Below are positions 42,705-52,756 of a stretch of 64,000 nt of DNA, piece after piece. The stretch is taken from contig NZ_FONQ01000003.1 in the NCBI RefSeq assembly GCF_900112975.1, positions 193,746 through 257,745 of the forward strand. Reading direction: 5' to 3'. Every line of letters begins with the position of its first letter. The first letter of the stretch is position 1. Origin of the DNA: Flavobacterium xueshanense (lineage in GTDB: Bacteria > Bacteroidota > Bacteroidia > Flavobacteriales > Flavobacteriaceae). The translations under genes were made by a program, and so were the position numbers. The notes beneath the pieces are model-generated. The model made no database searches, was not told the origin of the DNA, and saw only the letters and a list, made by a program, of their open reading frames with translations.

Positions 42705-45575
42705 ATGAGATTTTCTAAACTGCATATTCTAATTTTTCTGATTTTATCCTCCTTAACAATTTATGGACAGATAAAAAATATTGGCTTACCAGAAATCAGA
42801 AATTACAAAAGAACTGATTATAAAGGCGGCACCCAAAACTGGAATATTGACCAAGACAAAAATGGCAATATGTATTTTGCCAATAATAATGGCCTATTTC
42901 AATTTGACGGTTCTACTTGGAGAAAATACTCTTTACCAAATTCATCCGCTATTAGATGTTTAAAAATTGGTGACTCCGGGAAAATTTTTGTGGGTGGTTA
43001 TGATGAATTTGGTTATTTCAAAGCAGATTCAAAAGGAAAATTAATTTATTTCTCCATTTCAAAATTAGTAAACCGTGATAACATTAATACAATCGACTTC
43101 ATTTGGAAAATACACATTTATGGTGATGAAGTTATTTTCCAGTCTTTTGCAAGAGCATATATTTTTAAAAAAAATAGTCTCAAATTATTGGAAGCACCTG
43201 ATAGATTCCAATTTTCATTTCAAGTGAAAAACCAACTGTATTTTCAGGATGTTTCTAAAGGCATAATGAAATATGAAAACGGACAATTACAACCTCTGAA
43301 AGGCTCAACAACTTTAAACAATACCGAAATTTGGGGAATGTTTTCTATGCCTGAAAATAAAATACTCATAGCCACTTTAGACAAAGGATTGTACTTGTAT
43401 GACGGAGAAAAAATGACTTCATGGGATACCGAAGCCAATATTTTCATCAAAAAGAATAGTTCTCTGGGAGGTGTAACAATAAAGGATAAGTTCATCGTTC
43501 TGAATTCTGTTTTAGACGGTATAATTATTTGTGATTTAAACGGTAAAATAATTCAACAGATAAATCATCAAAAAGGACTTCAAAACAACACGATTCTTAC
43601 CTCTTTCCTCGACAATAAAAACAATCTATGGCTGGGACTGGACAACGGAATTGCCTTTGTAAATGAGAATTCTCCGTTTACCTATTTTGGTTTTAGTTTT
43701 GGTTTAAGTACTGTTTACGCCTCAGTTGTTCATAAAGGGAATCTTTATGTGGCAACCAATCAAGGTCTTTTCTATCATTCTTGGAACAATACTATTAAAG
43801 AAAATAAATTCACACTTGTCGAAGGAACAACTGGACAGGCATGGAACATCCAGGTGATTGACGACCAGTTATTGTGCGCGCACAATAGAGGCGCTTTACT
43901 GATATTGGGTGAAAAAGTGGTTAAAACATTAAATAAAAAAGGGCATTTTGGATTTAAGTCAATCCCAAATCGTCCAAATTACATTATAGGTTCTAATTAT
44001 AATGGCTTTACTATATTTGAAAAATCAGCAAATGGCTTGGAATACAAAAACCAAATTGACGGGTTTGATAAATCAGCTAGTACATTTGAATTAGATGAAA
44101 ATAATTTATGGTTAAAAAAAGATGATTTACTATATCAAATGAGGGTTTCCGAAGATTTAAAAAAATTTAAATCAATCAAAACACATAAGAATTTGTCAAA
44201 TTCAGCTCAAGGAATTGGAAGTATTCAGCGAATAAAAAACACAGTTTACTTTCAGACAAAGAACCGTTTCTTTAAATACTCACAAGAACAAGATTTGTTT
44301 TTTGAGGATACAAAAATTAGCGCACTATTCAAGGAAATTCCTAAAATCTATTCCTTGTCAGAGGATAATTATGGTAATATTTGGTATATATTCAATGAAT
44401 CCTTAGGAGTTTTGATGAAACGCCCGAATGGAAAATACAAAAACACATTAACTCCATTTTCAAATTTAACGGGTAATTTAGTTAACAATTACCTATCCAT
44501 AAACACCATAAATCTCGAAAACATTTTTATCGGTTTAACCGATGGTTTAGCACATTATAATCCTGCACTATCCAATTATTTAGTTACAAAACCCAAGGCG
44601 TTCATAAGAAGCTTTTCCTATCCTGGAGACATATTGCTTTTAGGAAACGTGCAAAATAAAATTGAACAACTACAAATTCCGTATGCTTCAAATCAAGTGA
44701 AATTTACATTCTCATCTCCGACTTATGAAAATCTTGAAAATGTGGAATTCTCTTATCAGCTGGAAGGTTTTGATACCCGATGGAGTAATTGGTCAACAAC
44801 TGCCATAAAAGAGTACACCAATTTAAGAGAAGGTAATTATAAAATGAAGTTAAAAGTAAGAAACAGTCACGGCATTCAATCGGAAGAAGCTGTTGCCTCT
44901 TTTACCGTTTCACCACCTTGGTACAGACATTTTGTAGCGTATTTATTTTATCTTTTACTAATTGTAGCTTCTGTATTTTTCATTCAAAACAAAGTTAAAA
45001 TGAAGATACGAAAAAACAAATATTACGAAACAATTGAACAAAGACGGCTTTATTTAGAGAAAGAATCTAAAATAAGGCAGGAGCAATACGAACTGGAAAA
45101 AGAAATTGAAAAATTAAAAAGCGACAAGTTGCAAATTAAGATTTTAGCAAAAGATAAAGAATTAGTCAATAACTCGCTGCAAGTCGTTAAGAAAAACAAA
45201 ATCCTTAATGGAATCATTTACAAATTAAAAGACATCAATGTTGAATCCTTTGATGATTCTATCAAATTTCAATTTACAAAATTGAACAAAAGCATTACTA
45301 AAGAAGTTAATGCGGACAAAAGCTGGAAAGACTTAGAAAAACACATTAAGAATGTCCATTTTGATTTTCTCAAGAGATTGAAAGAAAAATATCCAACAAT
45401 ATCTCCCCGAGAATTGGATTTATCGACCTATTTATTAATGAATATGTCAACGAAAGAAATTGCAGAAATCATGAATATTTCAAGTGGCGGAGTAGAATTA
45501 GCACGTTACCGGTTAAGAAAAAAACTAGAACTTAATAAAAAAGAAAATCTTACTGGTTTTTTAATGAGTATTTAA
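42705..45575 (+). CDS. membrane-anchored propeller / Y_Y_Y / LuxR-type transcriptional regulator
   Basis: 956 residues. Signal or first membrane segment (about 6-20), then a large sensor made of propeller repeats of the two-component-regulator type (WNIDQDKNGNMYFANNNGLFQFDG near 47-70; NNLWLGLDNGIAFVNE near 307-322). A Y_Y_Y domain follows (FSYQLEGFDTRWSNWSTTAIKEYTNLREG, about 683-711), one membrane helix (about 744-764), a coiled coil (about 775-825) and a C-terminal LuxR-like HTH (ISPRELDLSTYLL, TKEIAEIMNISSGGVELARYRLRKKL, about 900-945). No histidine kinase or receiver is present. It is divergent from susC and is the likely activator of the glucan locus. Confidence 0.92.
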   Translation: MRFSKLHILIFLILSSLTIYGQIKNIGLPEIRNYKRTDYKGGTQNWNIDQDKNGNMYFANNNGLFQFDGSTWRKYSLPNSSAIRCLKIGDSGKIFVGGYDEFGYFKADSKGKLIYFSISKLVNRDNINTIDFIWKIHIYGDEVIFQSFARAYIFKKNSLKLLEAPDRFQFSFQVKNQLYFQDVSKGIMKYENGQLQPLKGSTTLNNTEIWGMFSMPENKILIATLDKGLYLYDGEKMTSWDTEANIFIKKNSSLGGVTIKDKFIVLNSVLDGIIICDLNGKIIQQINHQKGLQNNTILTSFLDNKNNLWLGLDNGIAFVNENSPFTYFGFSFGLSTVYASVVHKGNLYVATNQGLFYHSWNNTIKENKFTLVEGTTGQAWNIQVIDDQLLCAHNRGALLILGEKVVKTLNKKGHFGFKSIPNRPNYIIGSNYNGFTIFEKSANGLEYKNQIDGFDKSASTFELDENNLWLKKDDLLYQMRVSEDLKKFKSIKTHKNLSNSAQGIGSIQRIKNTVYFQTKNRFFKYSQEQDLFFEDTKISALFKEIPKIYSLSEDNYGNIWYIFNESLGVLMKRPNGKYKNTLTPFSNLTGNLVNNYLSINTINLENIFIGLTDGLAHYNPALSNYLVTKPKAFIRSFSYPGDILLLGNVQNKIEQLQIPYASNQVKFTFSSPTYENLENVEFSYQLEGFDTRWSNWSTTAIKEYTNLREGNYKMKLKVRNSHGIQSEEAVASFTVSPPWYRHFVAYLFYLLLIVASVFFIQNKVKMKIRKNKYYETIEQRRLYLEKESKIRQEQYELEKEIEKLKSDKLQIKILAKDKELVNNSLQVVKKNKILNGIIYKLKDINVESFDDSIKFQFTKLNKSITKEVNADKSWKDLEKHIKNVHFDFLKRLKEKYPTISPRELDLSTYLLMNMSTKEIAEIMNISSGGVELARYRLRKKLELNKKENLTGFLMSI

Positions 45576-45627
45576 TTCAACTAAAAAGTCCATCAACTTA
45601 AATTTTGATGGACTTTTTAGTTGAATT
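45574..45627. terminator. bidirectional terminator between the regulator gene and murF
   Basis: A perfect 23-bp inverted repeat (45574-45596 with 45605-45627, loop 8) containing A and T runs on both arms. It begins within the regulator stop codon and ends 12 bp before the murF stop. Confidence 0.92.
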
Positions 45628-45639
45628 ATTTCATAATAA

Positions 45640-46926
45640 CTACTCAATAAATTCCAAGGTTCGCTCTAATGCCATTCCTCGAGATCCTTTGATTAAAATT
45701 GTAGCGTTATTTAATTTCGTTTTTGAAAAATCATTTGAAAAACTTTCAAAAGTATCGTAGAACCAAAAATTATCTTTCTCTATTTTATTTTCGTAAAATG
45801 CTAGGCCAACAAAGTAACACTTTACATTTTCATCATTGCACAACATGGCAACAATTGCTTCATGCTCTTGCAAACTTTCCTTTCCAAGCTCAAACATGTC
45901 TCCCAAAATCATAACCTTATTAGAATTTTCTAATTGTAGAAAATTCTCAATTGCTACTTTCATACTACTTGGATTTGCATTATAAGCATCCAGTATAATT
46001 TGATTTGAACCTTTTTGCACTAATTGTGACCTATTATTTTCAGGAATATAACTTTCCAAGGCCACTTTTATTTCACTGTCCGCAACTCCAAAATGTTTTC
46101 CTATAGTAAGTGCTGCGTTAATGTTATTTGCATTATACAACCCTATTAAATGGGATTGTATTGTAAGTCCGGAATAGCCTATCTCAACAAACGGATTCGC
46201 TTTAATTGATAAAATATTTACATCAACATTTGTTTTATTTATACCAAAAGAATAAGTTTTTAACGACATTGACTTTTCAACTTGAATTGGGTCTTCCAAA
46301 TTAATGAAAGCACTCTTATCATGGGCCGAAAGGTATCGATACATTTCACTTTTTCCTTCAATCACTCCTTCAACTCCACCAAAACCCTCTAAATGAGCTT
46401 TACCAAAATTAGTAATATAACCGTAATCCGGCTCTGCTAATTCACACAGAAATTCAATTTCTTTTTTGTGATTCGCTCCCATTTCAACTATTCCAATTTC
46501 AGTTTCTGAAGTAAAAGAAAGCAATGTTAATGGAACTCCAATATGGTTATTGAGGTTCCCGATGGTTGCTTTAGTTTTATATTTTCTAGAAAGCACGGCA
46601 TTAATAAGCTCTTTGGTAGTCGTTTTTCCGTTACTTCCCGTAAGAGCAATTATAGGCAATTTTAGATAATCACGATGAAATTTTGCTAATTCCTGAAGTG
46701 CAACCAAACTGTCTTCAACTAAAATTGTCCTTTGATCAATGCAATACGCTTCATCATCAATTATAATATATGAAGCACCTTTTTCTAATGCTTCTTTTGT
46801 AAATGTATTAGCATCAAACCGCTCTCCTTTTATAGCAACAAATAATGAGTTTGGCTCAATTTTACGTGTATCGATCGAAACTGAACTACATTTTAAAAAC
46901 AAATCATGAATGTACTTGATATCCAT
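45640..46926 (-). CDS. murF: UDP-MurNAc-tripeptide--D-Ala-D-Ala ligase
   Basis: 428 residues. N-terminal SSVSIDTRKIEPNSLFVAIKGERFDANTF fits the MurF uracil-binding domain. The ATP loop is ALTGSNGKTTTKELI (about 94-108), followed by GNLNNHIGVPLTLL and IVEMGANHKKEIEFLCELAEP. The C-terminal domain has ILDAYNANPSSMKVAIENF and MILGDMFELG. It adds D-Ala-D-Ala to the peptidoglycan precursor in the cytoplasm. It follows gldJ on the same strand, with a terminator between them. Confidence 0.96.
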   Translation of the reverse strand: MDIKYIHDLFLKCSSVSIDTRKIEPNSLFVAIKGERFDANTFTKEALEKGASYIIIDDEAYCIDQRTILVEDSLVALQELAKFHRDYLKLPIIALTGSNGKTTTKELINAVLSRKYKTKATIGNLNNHIGVPLTLLSFTSETEIGIVEMGANHKKEIEFLCELAEPDYGYITNFGKAHLEGFGGVEGVIEGKSEMYRYLSAHDKSAFINLEDPIQVEKSMSLKTYSFGINKTNVDVNILSIKANPFVEIGYSGLTIQSHLIGLYNANNINAALTIGKHFGVADSEIKVALESYIPENNRSQLVQKGSNQIILDAYNANPSSMKVAIENFLQLENSNKVMILGDMFELGKESLQEHEAIVAMLCNDENVKCYFVGLAFYENKIEKDNFWFYDTFESFSNDFSKTKLNNATILIKGSRGMALERTLEFIE

Positions 46927-46947
46927 TTATAATGATTTTAAAAAAAT

Positions 46948-46978
46948 AAAAGCCCTAATCAAAGGGCTTTTATTTTTA
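46948..46978 (-). terminator. terminator after gldJ
   Basis: 8-bp stem AAAAGCCC/GGGCTTTT (46948-46955 with 46964-46971) with A/T runs on both sides. It lies between the gldJ stop (46994) and the murF start (46926), so murF must use read-through or its own promoter. Confidence 0.85.
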
Positions 46979-46993
46979 TTATATATTAAAAAT

Positions 46994-48679
46994 TTAATTT
47001 CTTGGTGATCTTTTCTTATCTGCTTTTGGTCCTACTCTTGACATAGCACATCTAAAACCAATATAATCCGTAGCCATATCTTGTGGAAAATATCTTCTTT
47101 GTGCAGGATCTAACCAATATGCCCTGTCTCTCCAAGAACCACCTTTATACACTCGAGATTCATCATTTATCAATGTAGTTCTTTTGCTAGATCTGTCGTA
47201 TTTTCTAACCATTTTACCTAAACTGTCTGTTGTAACGTTGTGTTTAGGAGAATTATACATTGTTTTCTCTGATTTTGTTTTTTCATCATCAGATTCAGCA
47301 TCACCAAAATTATAATATCTGGTAGATTGTTTGTCACCATCTCTATAATTTACGTTGTCGCTTTTATCAAAATTCTGTCTCAAATACGTTTCTTGTTCAT
47401 CAACTGGAACTTGAGCAATCTGACCTGGAAAGTTTCTGGCAACAATTCTACCATTACTTAAAGTATCATACTTCATGTTGTCTTTAGTAACAATCTCCAC
47501 TTTTCCATCCGAACCAATTTTGTTCTTAGTGTATTGATTTCCTCTAAAATAATTAAAATCATTGGCTTCATTATCAACAATAGGTCTGTAAACATCTTGT
47601 ACCCATTCTGCTACGTTTCCTGCCATGTCATACAATCCAAAATCATTAGCCGGATATTTTTTAACTTCATTTGTTATATCAGCACCATCATCAGACCAAC
47701 CTGCGATTCCACCATAATCACCATTTCCTTGTTTGAAATTTGCCAATTGATCTCCTTGACTTTGTCTTTTACCTGAACGGGTGTACCCACCTGACCAAGG
47801 ATATTTTTTCTGCCCTTTATAAATGTTATATTCTCTTTGACCTACATCTGCAGCAGCTGCGTACTCCCATTCTGCTTCAGTTGGCAGTCTATATTCTGGC
47901 AAAAGAATTCCTGAAGAACGTTGTGCATATACATTTTTTGCTTCAGCAACTGTTCCGTCTTTTCCAGCTTTAGGAGTTTTCTTTGCTCCTTTTCCTCCTT
48001 TTAATACAATCTCTTCATTTCCTCCATAAGCTGAAGTAGGTGAATTTAAATAGGTTTCAGTATCAAAATTACTCTCAGCAGTTACATCAAGCGTTTTTGC
48101 GTTCTTTTTCAAGTATCCGTTTTTTTCTAAAAGCGCTTCATTTACACGTTGCGTTCTCCAATTACTAAATTCAACCGCTTGAATCCAATTTACCCCAACA
48201 ACTGGATATTCAGCGTACGATGGGTGTCTTAAGTAATTATTAGTCATCGTTTCATTATAACCCAATCTGTTTCTCCAAACCAAAGTATCTGGCGAAGCAC
48301 CTTCATATATATTTTTGTAAATTTCCTCTGTTGGCGGATAAACACTTTTCAACCAATCTAAATAATCCAAATACATTGAATTAGTCACCTCAGTTTCATC
48401 CATATAAAATGACTGAACGTGTTGTTGTGTTGGTGTATTATTCCAATCATGCATAACATCATCCTGCACTTTACCCATAGTAAACGTTCCACCTTCAACA
48501 AAAACCAAACCCGGTCCTGCTTCTTGCTTTTTCTTACTTGAGCCTTTTTTACTGTCCATGTTCCAACCCGTTGCTCTTGAAGTGTTCTTTGAGCTGGATT
48601 TTTTACTGCAACTGGAGAAACCCACAATCAAAATGATTGATAGTAACGCCTGTAAGCCCATAATTCTGTTTGCTTTCAT
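46994..48679 (-). CDS. gldJ: gliding motility lipoprotein GldJ
   Basis: 561 residues. Lipobox VGFSSCSKK (Cys24). The body is a formylglycine-generating-enzyme (SUMF1)-type domain: GPGLVFVEGGTFTMGKVQDD, FYMDETEVTNSMYLDYLDW, PVVGVNWIQAVEFSNWR, YRLPTEAEWEYAAA, YDMAGNVAEWVQDVY, and a late VYKGGSWRDRAYWLDPAQRRY with IGFRCA. GldJ is needed for gliding and for GldK stability/T9SS function in Flavobacterium johnsoniae. It is divergent from porU, the arrangement known from gliding flavobacteria. The 208-bp gap holds both promoters; no exact TTG-N19-TAnnTTTG was found in it. Confidence 0.96.
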   Translation of the reverse strand: MKANRIMGLQALLSIILIVGFSSCSKKSSSKNTSRATGWNMDSKKGSSKKKQEAGPGLVFVEGGTFTMGKVQDDVMHDWNNTPTQQHVQSFYMDETEVTNSMYLDYLDWLKSVYPPTEEIYKNIYEGASPDTLVWRNRLGYNETMTNNYLRHPSYAEYPVVGVNWIQAVEFSNWRTQRVNEALLEKNGYLKKNAKTLDVTAESNFDTETYLNSPTSAYGGNEEIVLKGGKGAKKTPKAGKDGTVAEAKNVYAQRSSGILLPEYRLPTEAEWEYAAAADVGQREYNIYKGQKKYPWSGGYTRSGKRQSQGDQLANFKQGNGDYGGIAGWSDDGADITNEVKKYPANDFGLYDMAGNVAEWVQDVYRPIVDNEANDFNYFRGNQYTKNKIGSDGKVEIVTKDNMKYDTLSNGRIVARNFPGQIAQVPVDEQETYLRQNFDKSDNVNYRDGDKQSTRYYNFGDAESDDEKTKSEKTMYNSPKHNVTTDSLGKMVRKYDRSSKRTTLINDESRVYKGGSWRDRAYWLDPAQRRYFPQDMATDYIGFRCAMSRVGPKADKKRSPRN

Positions 48680-48887
48680 ACTCTTTAGTGGGTAATAATT
48701 TTAGTGCCGCAATATAATAATTAACAATTAATCAGCATCTAACTTTTTTAATAAATTTATAAATATAACTTTAACATTAAATTATCTATGCTAACGCAAA
48801 TTTATAATATTTATTATTTACAATTACACGAAATGATTTATTTTTACTGATTAATAATAACTCACTATTAATCACGTTAAAAAAACA

Positions 48888-51800
48888 ATGAGAAAAATAC
48901 TTTTGGCTTTTTTAGCCCTAATTCCGTTAGTTTCTTTGGCTCAAATAAAAGGTGATGTTACCCTTGAATGGCTTGAAAAAAAAGAAATGTCTTATGGTGA
49001 TTTTAAGGTTATTATTCCTCAATTTACAGGAAATAGTTTTCATTATGATGCTTCCATTAAAGCGCTTATTTTTACTCTAAATACAAAACAGTCTGTAACT
49101 TTTGACGAAGCAAAGGTGCAGATTACAAACGTCATTTACGAGCCAATGACCCTTTCTCAGCTTGGCGACTTATCTTCCGAAAACATTCCTAAAACAATAA
49201 ATGCAAGTCTGATCGTTTCTAATACAAGAGATTTTAAAGAAGCATTTGTTACCCTTTCACCTATAATTAAGGACGATTTTGGATTTAAACGAATCAAATC
49301 CTTTTCGTATGAAATCGAAAACAATACCTCCAGAATCAGGCAATCCAGCAAAATTGCTAACACCATTTCTAATTCAGTATTAGCAACTGGCAATTGGTTT
49401 CAATTTTATATCGAAAAATCAGGAGTTTACAAACTCTCCAAAAGCTTTTTACAACAACTGGGACTTGATGTTAGTGTTGTTGATCCAAGGAAAATAAAAA
49501 TATACGGTAATGGCGGTCGAATGCTACCATTGTCAAATAACATTTTCTACCCAAATGATTTGACCGAAAATGCTATTCAAATTAACGGTGAAAGTGACGG
49601 TGTTTTCAACAATGAAGATTACATCCTTTTTTATGGCGAAGGAGTTGACAATTGGAATCAGGAAAGCAGAACTCACCTGAATTTGTATGATAAAAAATCT
49701 TATTACTATATAACCGTACAAGGCTCTGATGGAAAAAGAATCGCTACTTTGACACAACCTACCGGAAACAGTACTGTGAATTTAACTTCTTTTGACGATT
49801 ATCAGTTCCATGAAGCGGATCTTGTAAATATCGCCCGTTTGGGTCGTCAATGGTTTGGCGAATCATTTGAGGTAAAGAATGAGCAGGAATTTGATTTTGT
49901 TTTTCCAAATTTTGATTCCGCAGCTCCTGTAAAAATCATGCTGACAGCAGCAGCAGCCGCTTTTACGCCAACCTCTTTTAATGTTACCGCAAATGGAAAT
50001 GCAGCTGGCACCATTTCATTTCCGGCGTTAAAAAGCAATTCAGGAACCGAATTTATCGTTGGATTTTTACCGAATAATACCAATTTCAGCGGAGCGGAAA
50101 ACATCAAAATAAAATTAAAATACAATAATAATGGCGTTCCGGGCTCCAAAGGTTTTTTGGACAATATTAGGCTTATCGCCAAAAGAAAACTTTTAGGCTA
50201 CGGAAAACAATTTCATTTTCAATACGATCAATCTGTTTCTAATATTGGAATTGTAAATTATGAGATTTCAAATGCAACGGGAATTTCTCAAATTTGGGAT
50301 GTTACCGATATTCATAGTATCAGTAATGTGGCGAATTCTAACCAGAACACTTTTAGTTTTAAAGCAAATCTTGGTGAACTGAGAAAATACATCGCAGTAG
50401 ATCCAGCGGATTATTATACACCATTAAAAGACAGCAAATCAAAAATTGCGAATCAAAACCTCAAAGGCACACTTTTTAAAAACAGCCAAGCTCAATTTCA
50501 AGATATTGATTATGTAATTATTTCACCTTCATTTTTAACCTCACAAGCGGAGAAATTAGCCAATTTTCATCGTACGTATTCTAATTTAAACGTAAAAGTA
50601 ATTCCATTAGAATTGATCTATCAAGAGTTTTCTTCCGGAAAACAAGACGTTGCCGCCATAAGAAACTGTATCAAGTACATTTATGAAAATGCTTCAACAC
50701 CGGATAAAAGAGTACGATTTATCAACCTATTTGGCGACGCCTCCTACGATTTCAAAAACCGAATCATAAACAATACAAATGTTGTACCTATATACCATTC
50801 CTTAAACAGTAACACTACAGGCGAATCCTCTTTTGCCTCCGATGATTTTTTTGGGTTAATGGATCCATCGGAAGGAAATGTGGTTTCTTATTTTGGCGGA
50901 ATCGATATTGCGGTGGGAAGAATGCTGGTTAATGACACCAAACAGGCTGATGAAATGGTCAATAAAGTAATTGAATACCATGATTTAAAATCTTACGGCA
51001 GCTGGAGAAATAACTTTGTACTCGTTTCTGATGATTCCGATATTCCTTCAGATGCCAGTTTGCAAAGCAGACAAAATAGTCTTGCAAACACAATTGCTTC
51101 GCAAAAACAGTTCTTGAATGTAAATAAAATTTTTTTAGATTCCTACGCTCAAGAAGCCTCTGCAGGAGGTTCCAGATATCCGAAAGCTCGAACTGATTTT
51201 TTTAATGCTTTCGAAAAAGGTGCTCTAGTATTTAATTATTTGGGACATGGTGGTGAAGACGGCTTATCTGCAGAACGAATTTGGGAAAAATTAGATGGAC
51301 AAAACTTGAGTAATCAATTCAAATATCCTTTGTTTATAACCATTACGTGTGAGTTCTCGCGTTTTGACAATCCGTTTAGACCAACAGCCGGCGAATATAC
51401 CTATTGGAATCCAAAAGGCGGAGCAATTTCAATGATTACCACAATACGCTCTATTGGTCAGTTTAGCGCAGAAAATTTCAACGATGCTTTCACCAAAAAT
51501 CTGTTGTCGTATGGTTCAAACCAATACACATCAATCGCAGAAGCGCTGAGAATCTCTAAAAACAGTAATCCAAATTCAGCGACCAATGTTGTTTTTTATA
51601 TTGGCGACCCAGCCATAATGCTTGCAGTAGCCAAACCAAAAATCAGACTGACAAAGGTAAATGACGTTCCCGTTACCCAAACTATGGACGACTTCAAATC
51701 ATTGGCAAAAATCAAACTGACAGGAGAAGTTACGGACGAAAATAATAATCCATTGACCAATTATAATGGCGAAATTTCCACCACTATTTTTGACAAAACA

Positions 51801-52718
51801 GTCTCCAGAGCTACCTATAATAATGATGGCAACAGTCCAGTAATTAACTTTAATGTTTTAGGAGAAACAATATTCAGGGGAAACGCATCAGTTACTAATG
51901 GAAAATTTGAATTTAGTTTTGTTGTACCAAGAGATATTAGAGTCCCATTGGCAAACGGAAGAATTAGTTTTTATGCTAAAAAAAATCAATCATTGCAAAA
52001 TGAAACTGGTTTCGACTCCAGCATAAAAATAGGCGGAATAAACGAAAACGCTACAGCAGACAATATTAGCCCAAGAGTTAAGTTATATATGAACGACGAG
52101 ACTTTTGTTTCGGGAGGCATAACAAATAAATCTCCCTTTCTGGTTGCGCATCTCGAAGATGAAAACGGCATCAATACAGCCAGTGGAATAGGTCATGATA
52201 TTGTTGCCGTTTTAGATGGAGATGTGACCAATCCTTTTGTTTTAAATGATTATTATCAAACAAATCTGGATGATTTTACAAGTGGAACACTTCGGTTTCC
52301 GTTGCGCAATTTAGCTCCTGGATTACACACTATAACATTCAAAGCATGGGATGTTTACAACAACCCCATAACTGCGGAAATACAATTTATTGTAGTGGGC
52401 GATGAAACGATAACATTGTCACATGTTCTAAATTATCCCAATCCTTTCGTTAGTTACACTGAGTTTTGGTTTACCCACAACAGACCTTATGAACCATTAG
52501 AAGTTCAGGTGCAAGTAATGACAATAACAGGGAAAATAGTTTGGACAAAAAATCAAATTATCACAACAGAAGGCTTTTTATCCAAAGAAATAACTTGGAA
52601 CGGTAAAGATGATTTTGGTGACAGGATAGGAAAAGGCGTTTATGTGTATAAACTCACTGTAAAATCAAGCTTGACCAATAAGAAATCTGAAAAATTTGAA
52701 AAACTTGTAATACTTTAA
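48888..52718 (+). CDS. porU: type IX secretion system sortase PorU
   Basis: 1276 residues, the usual PorU length. Signal peptide (to about 19, VSLAQ). The central peptidase C25 (gingipain-type) domain has the catalytic His at about residue 787 (NYLGHGGEDG) and Cys at about 821 (TITCEFSRFD). The C-terminus carries a type A-like sorting domain (LNYPNPFVSYTEFWFTHNRP, GKGVYVYKLTVKS). PorU cleaves the C-terminal signal of T9SS cargo at the cell surface and attaches it to A-LPS or releases it. It is followed by porV. Confidence 0.97.
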   Translation: MRKILLAFLALIPLVSLAQIKGDVTLEWLEKKEMSYGDFKVIIPQFTGNSFHYDASIKALIFTLNTKQSVTFDEAKVQITNVIYEPMTLSQLGDLSSENIPKTINASLIVSNTRDFKEAFVTLSPIIKDDFGFKRIKSFSYEIENNTSRIRQSSKIANTISNSVLATGNWFQFYIEKSGVYKLSKSFLQQLGLDVSVVDPRKIKIYGNGGRMLPLSNNIFYPNDLTENAIQINGESDGVFNNEDYILFYGEGVDNWNQESRTHLNLYDKKSYYYITVQGSDGKRIATLTQPTGNSTVNLTSFDDYQFHEADLVNIARLGRQWFGESFEVKNEQEFDFVFPNFDSAAPVKIMLTAAAAAFTPTSFNVTANGNAAGTISFPALKSNSGTEFIVGFLPNNTNFSGAENIKIKLKYNNNGVPGSKGFLDNIRLIAKRKLLGYGKQFHFQYDQSVSNIGIVNYEISNATGISQIWDVTDIHSISNVANSNQNTFSFKANLGELRKYIAVDPADYYTPLKDSKSKIANQNLKGTLFKNSQAQFQDIDYVIISPSFLTSQAEKLANFHRTYSNLNVKVIPLELIYQEFSSGKQDVAAIRNCIKYIYENASTPDKRVRFINLFGDASYDFKNRIINNTNVVPIYHSLNSNTTGESSFASDDFFGLMDPSEGNVVSYFGGIDIAVGRMLVNDTKQADEMVNKVIEYHDLKSYGSWRNNFVLVSDDSDIPSDASLQSRQNSLANTIASQKQFLNVNKIFLDSYAQEASAGGSRYPKARTDFFNAFEKGALVFNYLGHGGEDGLSAERIWEKLDGQNLSNQFKYPLFITITCEFSRFDNPFRPTAGEYTYWNPKGGAISMITTIRSIGQFSAENFNDAFTKNLLSYGSNQYTSIAEALRISKNSNPNSATNVVFYIGDPAIMLAVAKPKIRLTKVNDVPVTQTMDDFKSLAKIKLTGEVTDENNNPLTNYNGEISTTIFDKTVSRATYNNDGNSPVINFNVLGETIFRGNASVTNGKFEFSFVVPRDIRVPLANGRISFYAKKNQSLQNETGFDSSIKIGGINENATADNISPRVKLYMNDETFVSGGITNKSPFLVAHLEDENGINTASGIGHDIVAVLDGDVTNPFVLNDYYQTNLDDFTSGTLRFPLRNLAPGLHTITFKAWDVYNNPITAEIQFIVVGDETITLSHVLNYPNPFVSYTEFWFTHNRPYEPLEVQVQVMTITGKIVWTKNQIITTEGFLSKEITWNGKDDFGDRIGKGVYVYKLTVKSSLTNKKSEKFEKLVIL

Positions 52719-52734
52719 TATTATACTATATTTG
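52705..52734 (+). promoter_or_regulatory. promoter of porV inside the porU 3' end
   Basis: TTG (52705-52707), 19 bases, TATATTTG (52727-52734): an exact match to the Bacteroidota consensus. The -33 element lies in the last codons of porU. The porV start is 23 bp downstream. Confidence 0.75.
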
Positions 52735-52756
52735 TTTAATAAATATTTGCATCAAA

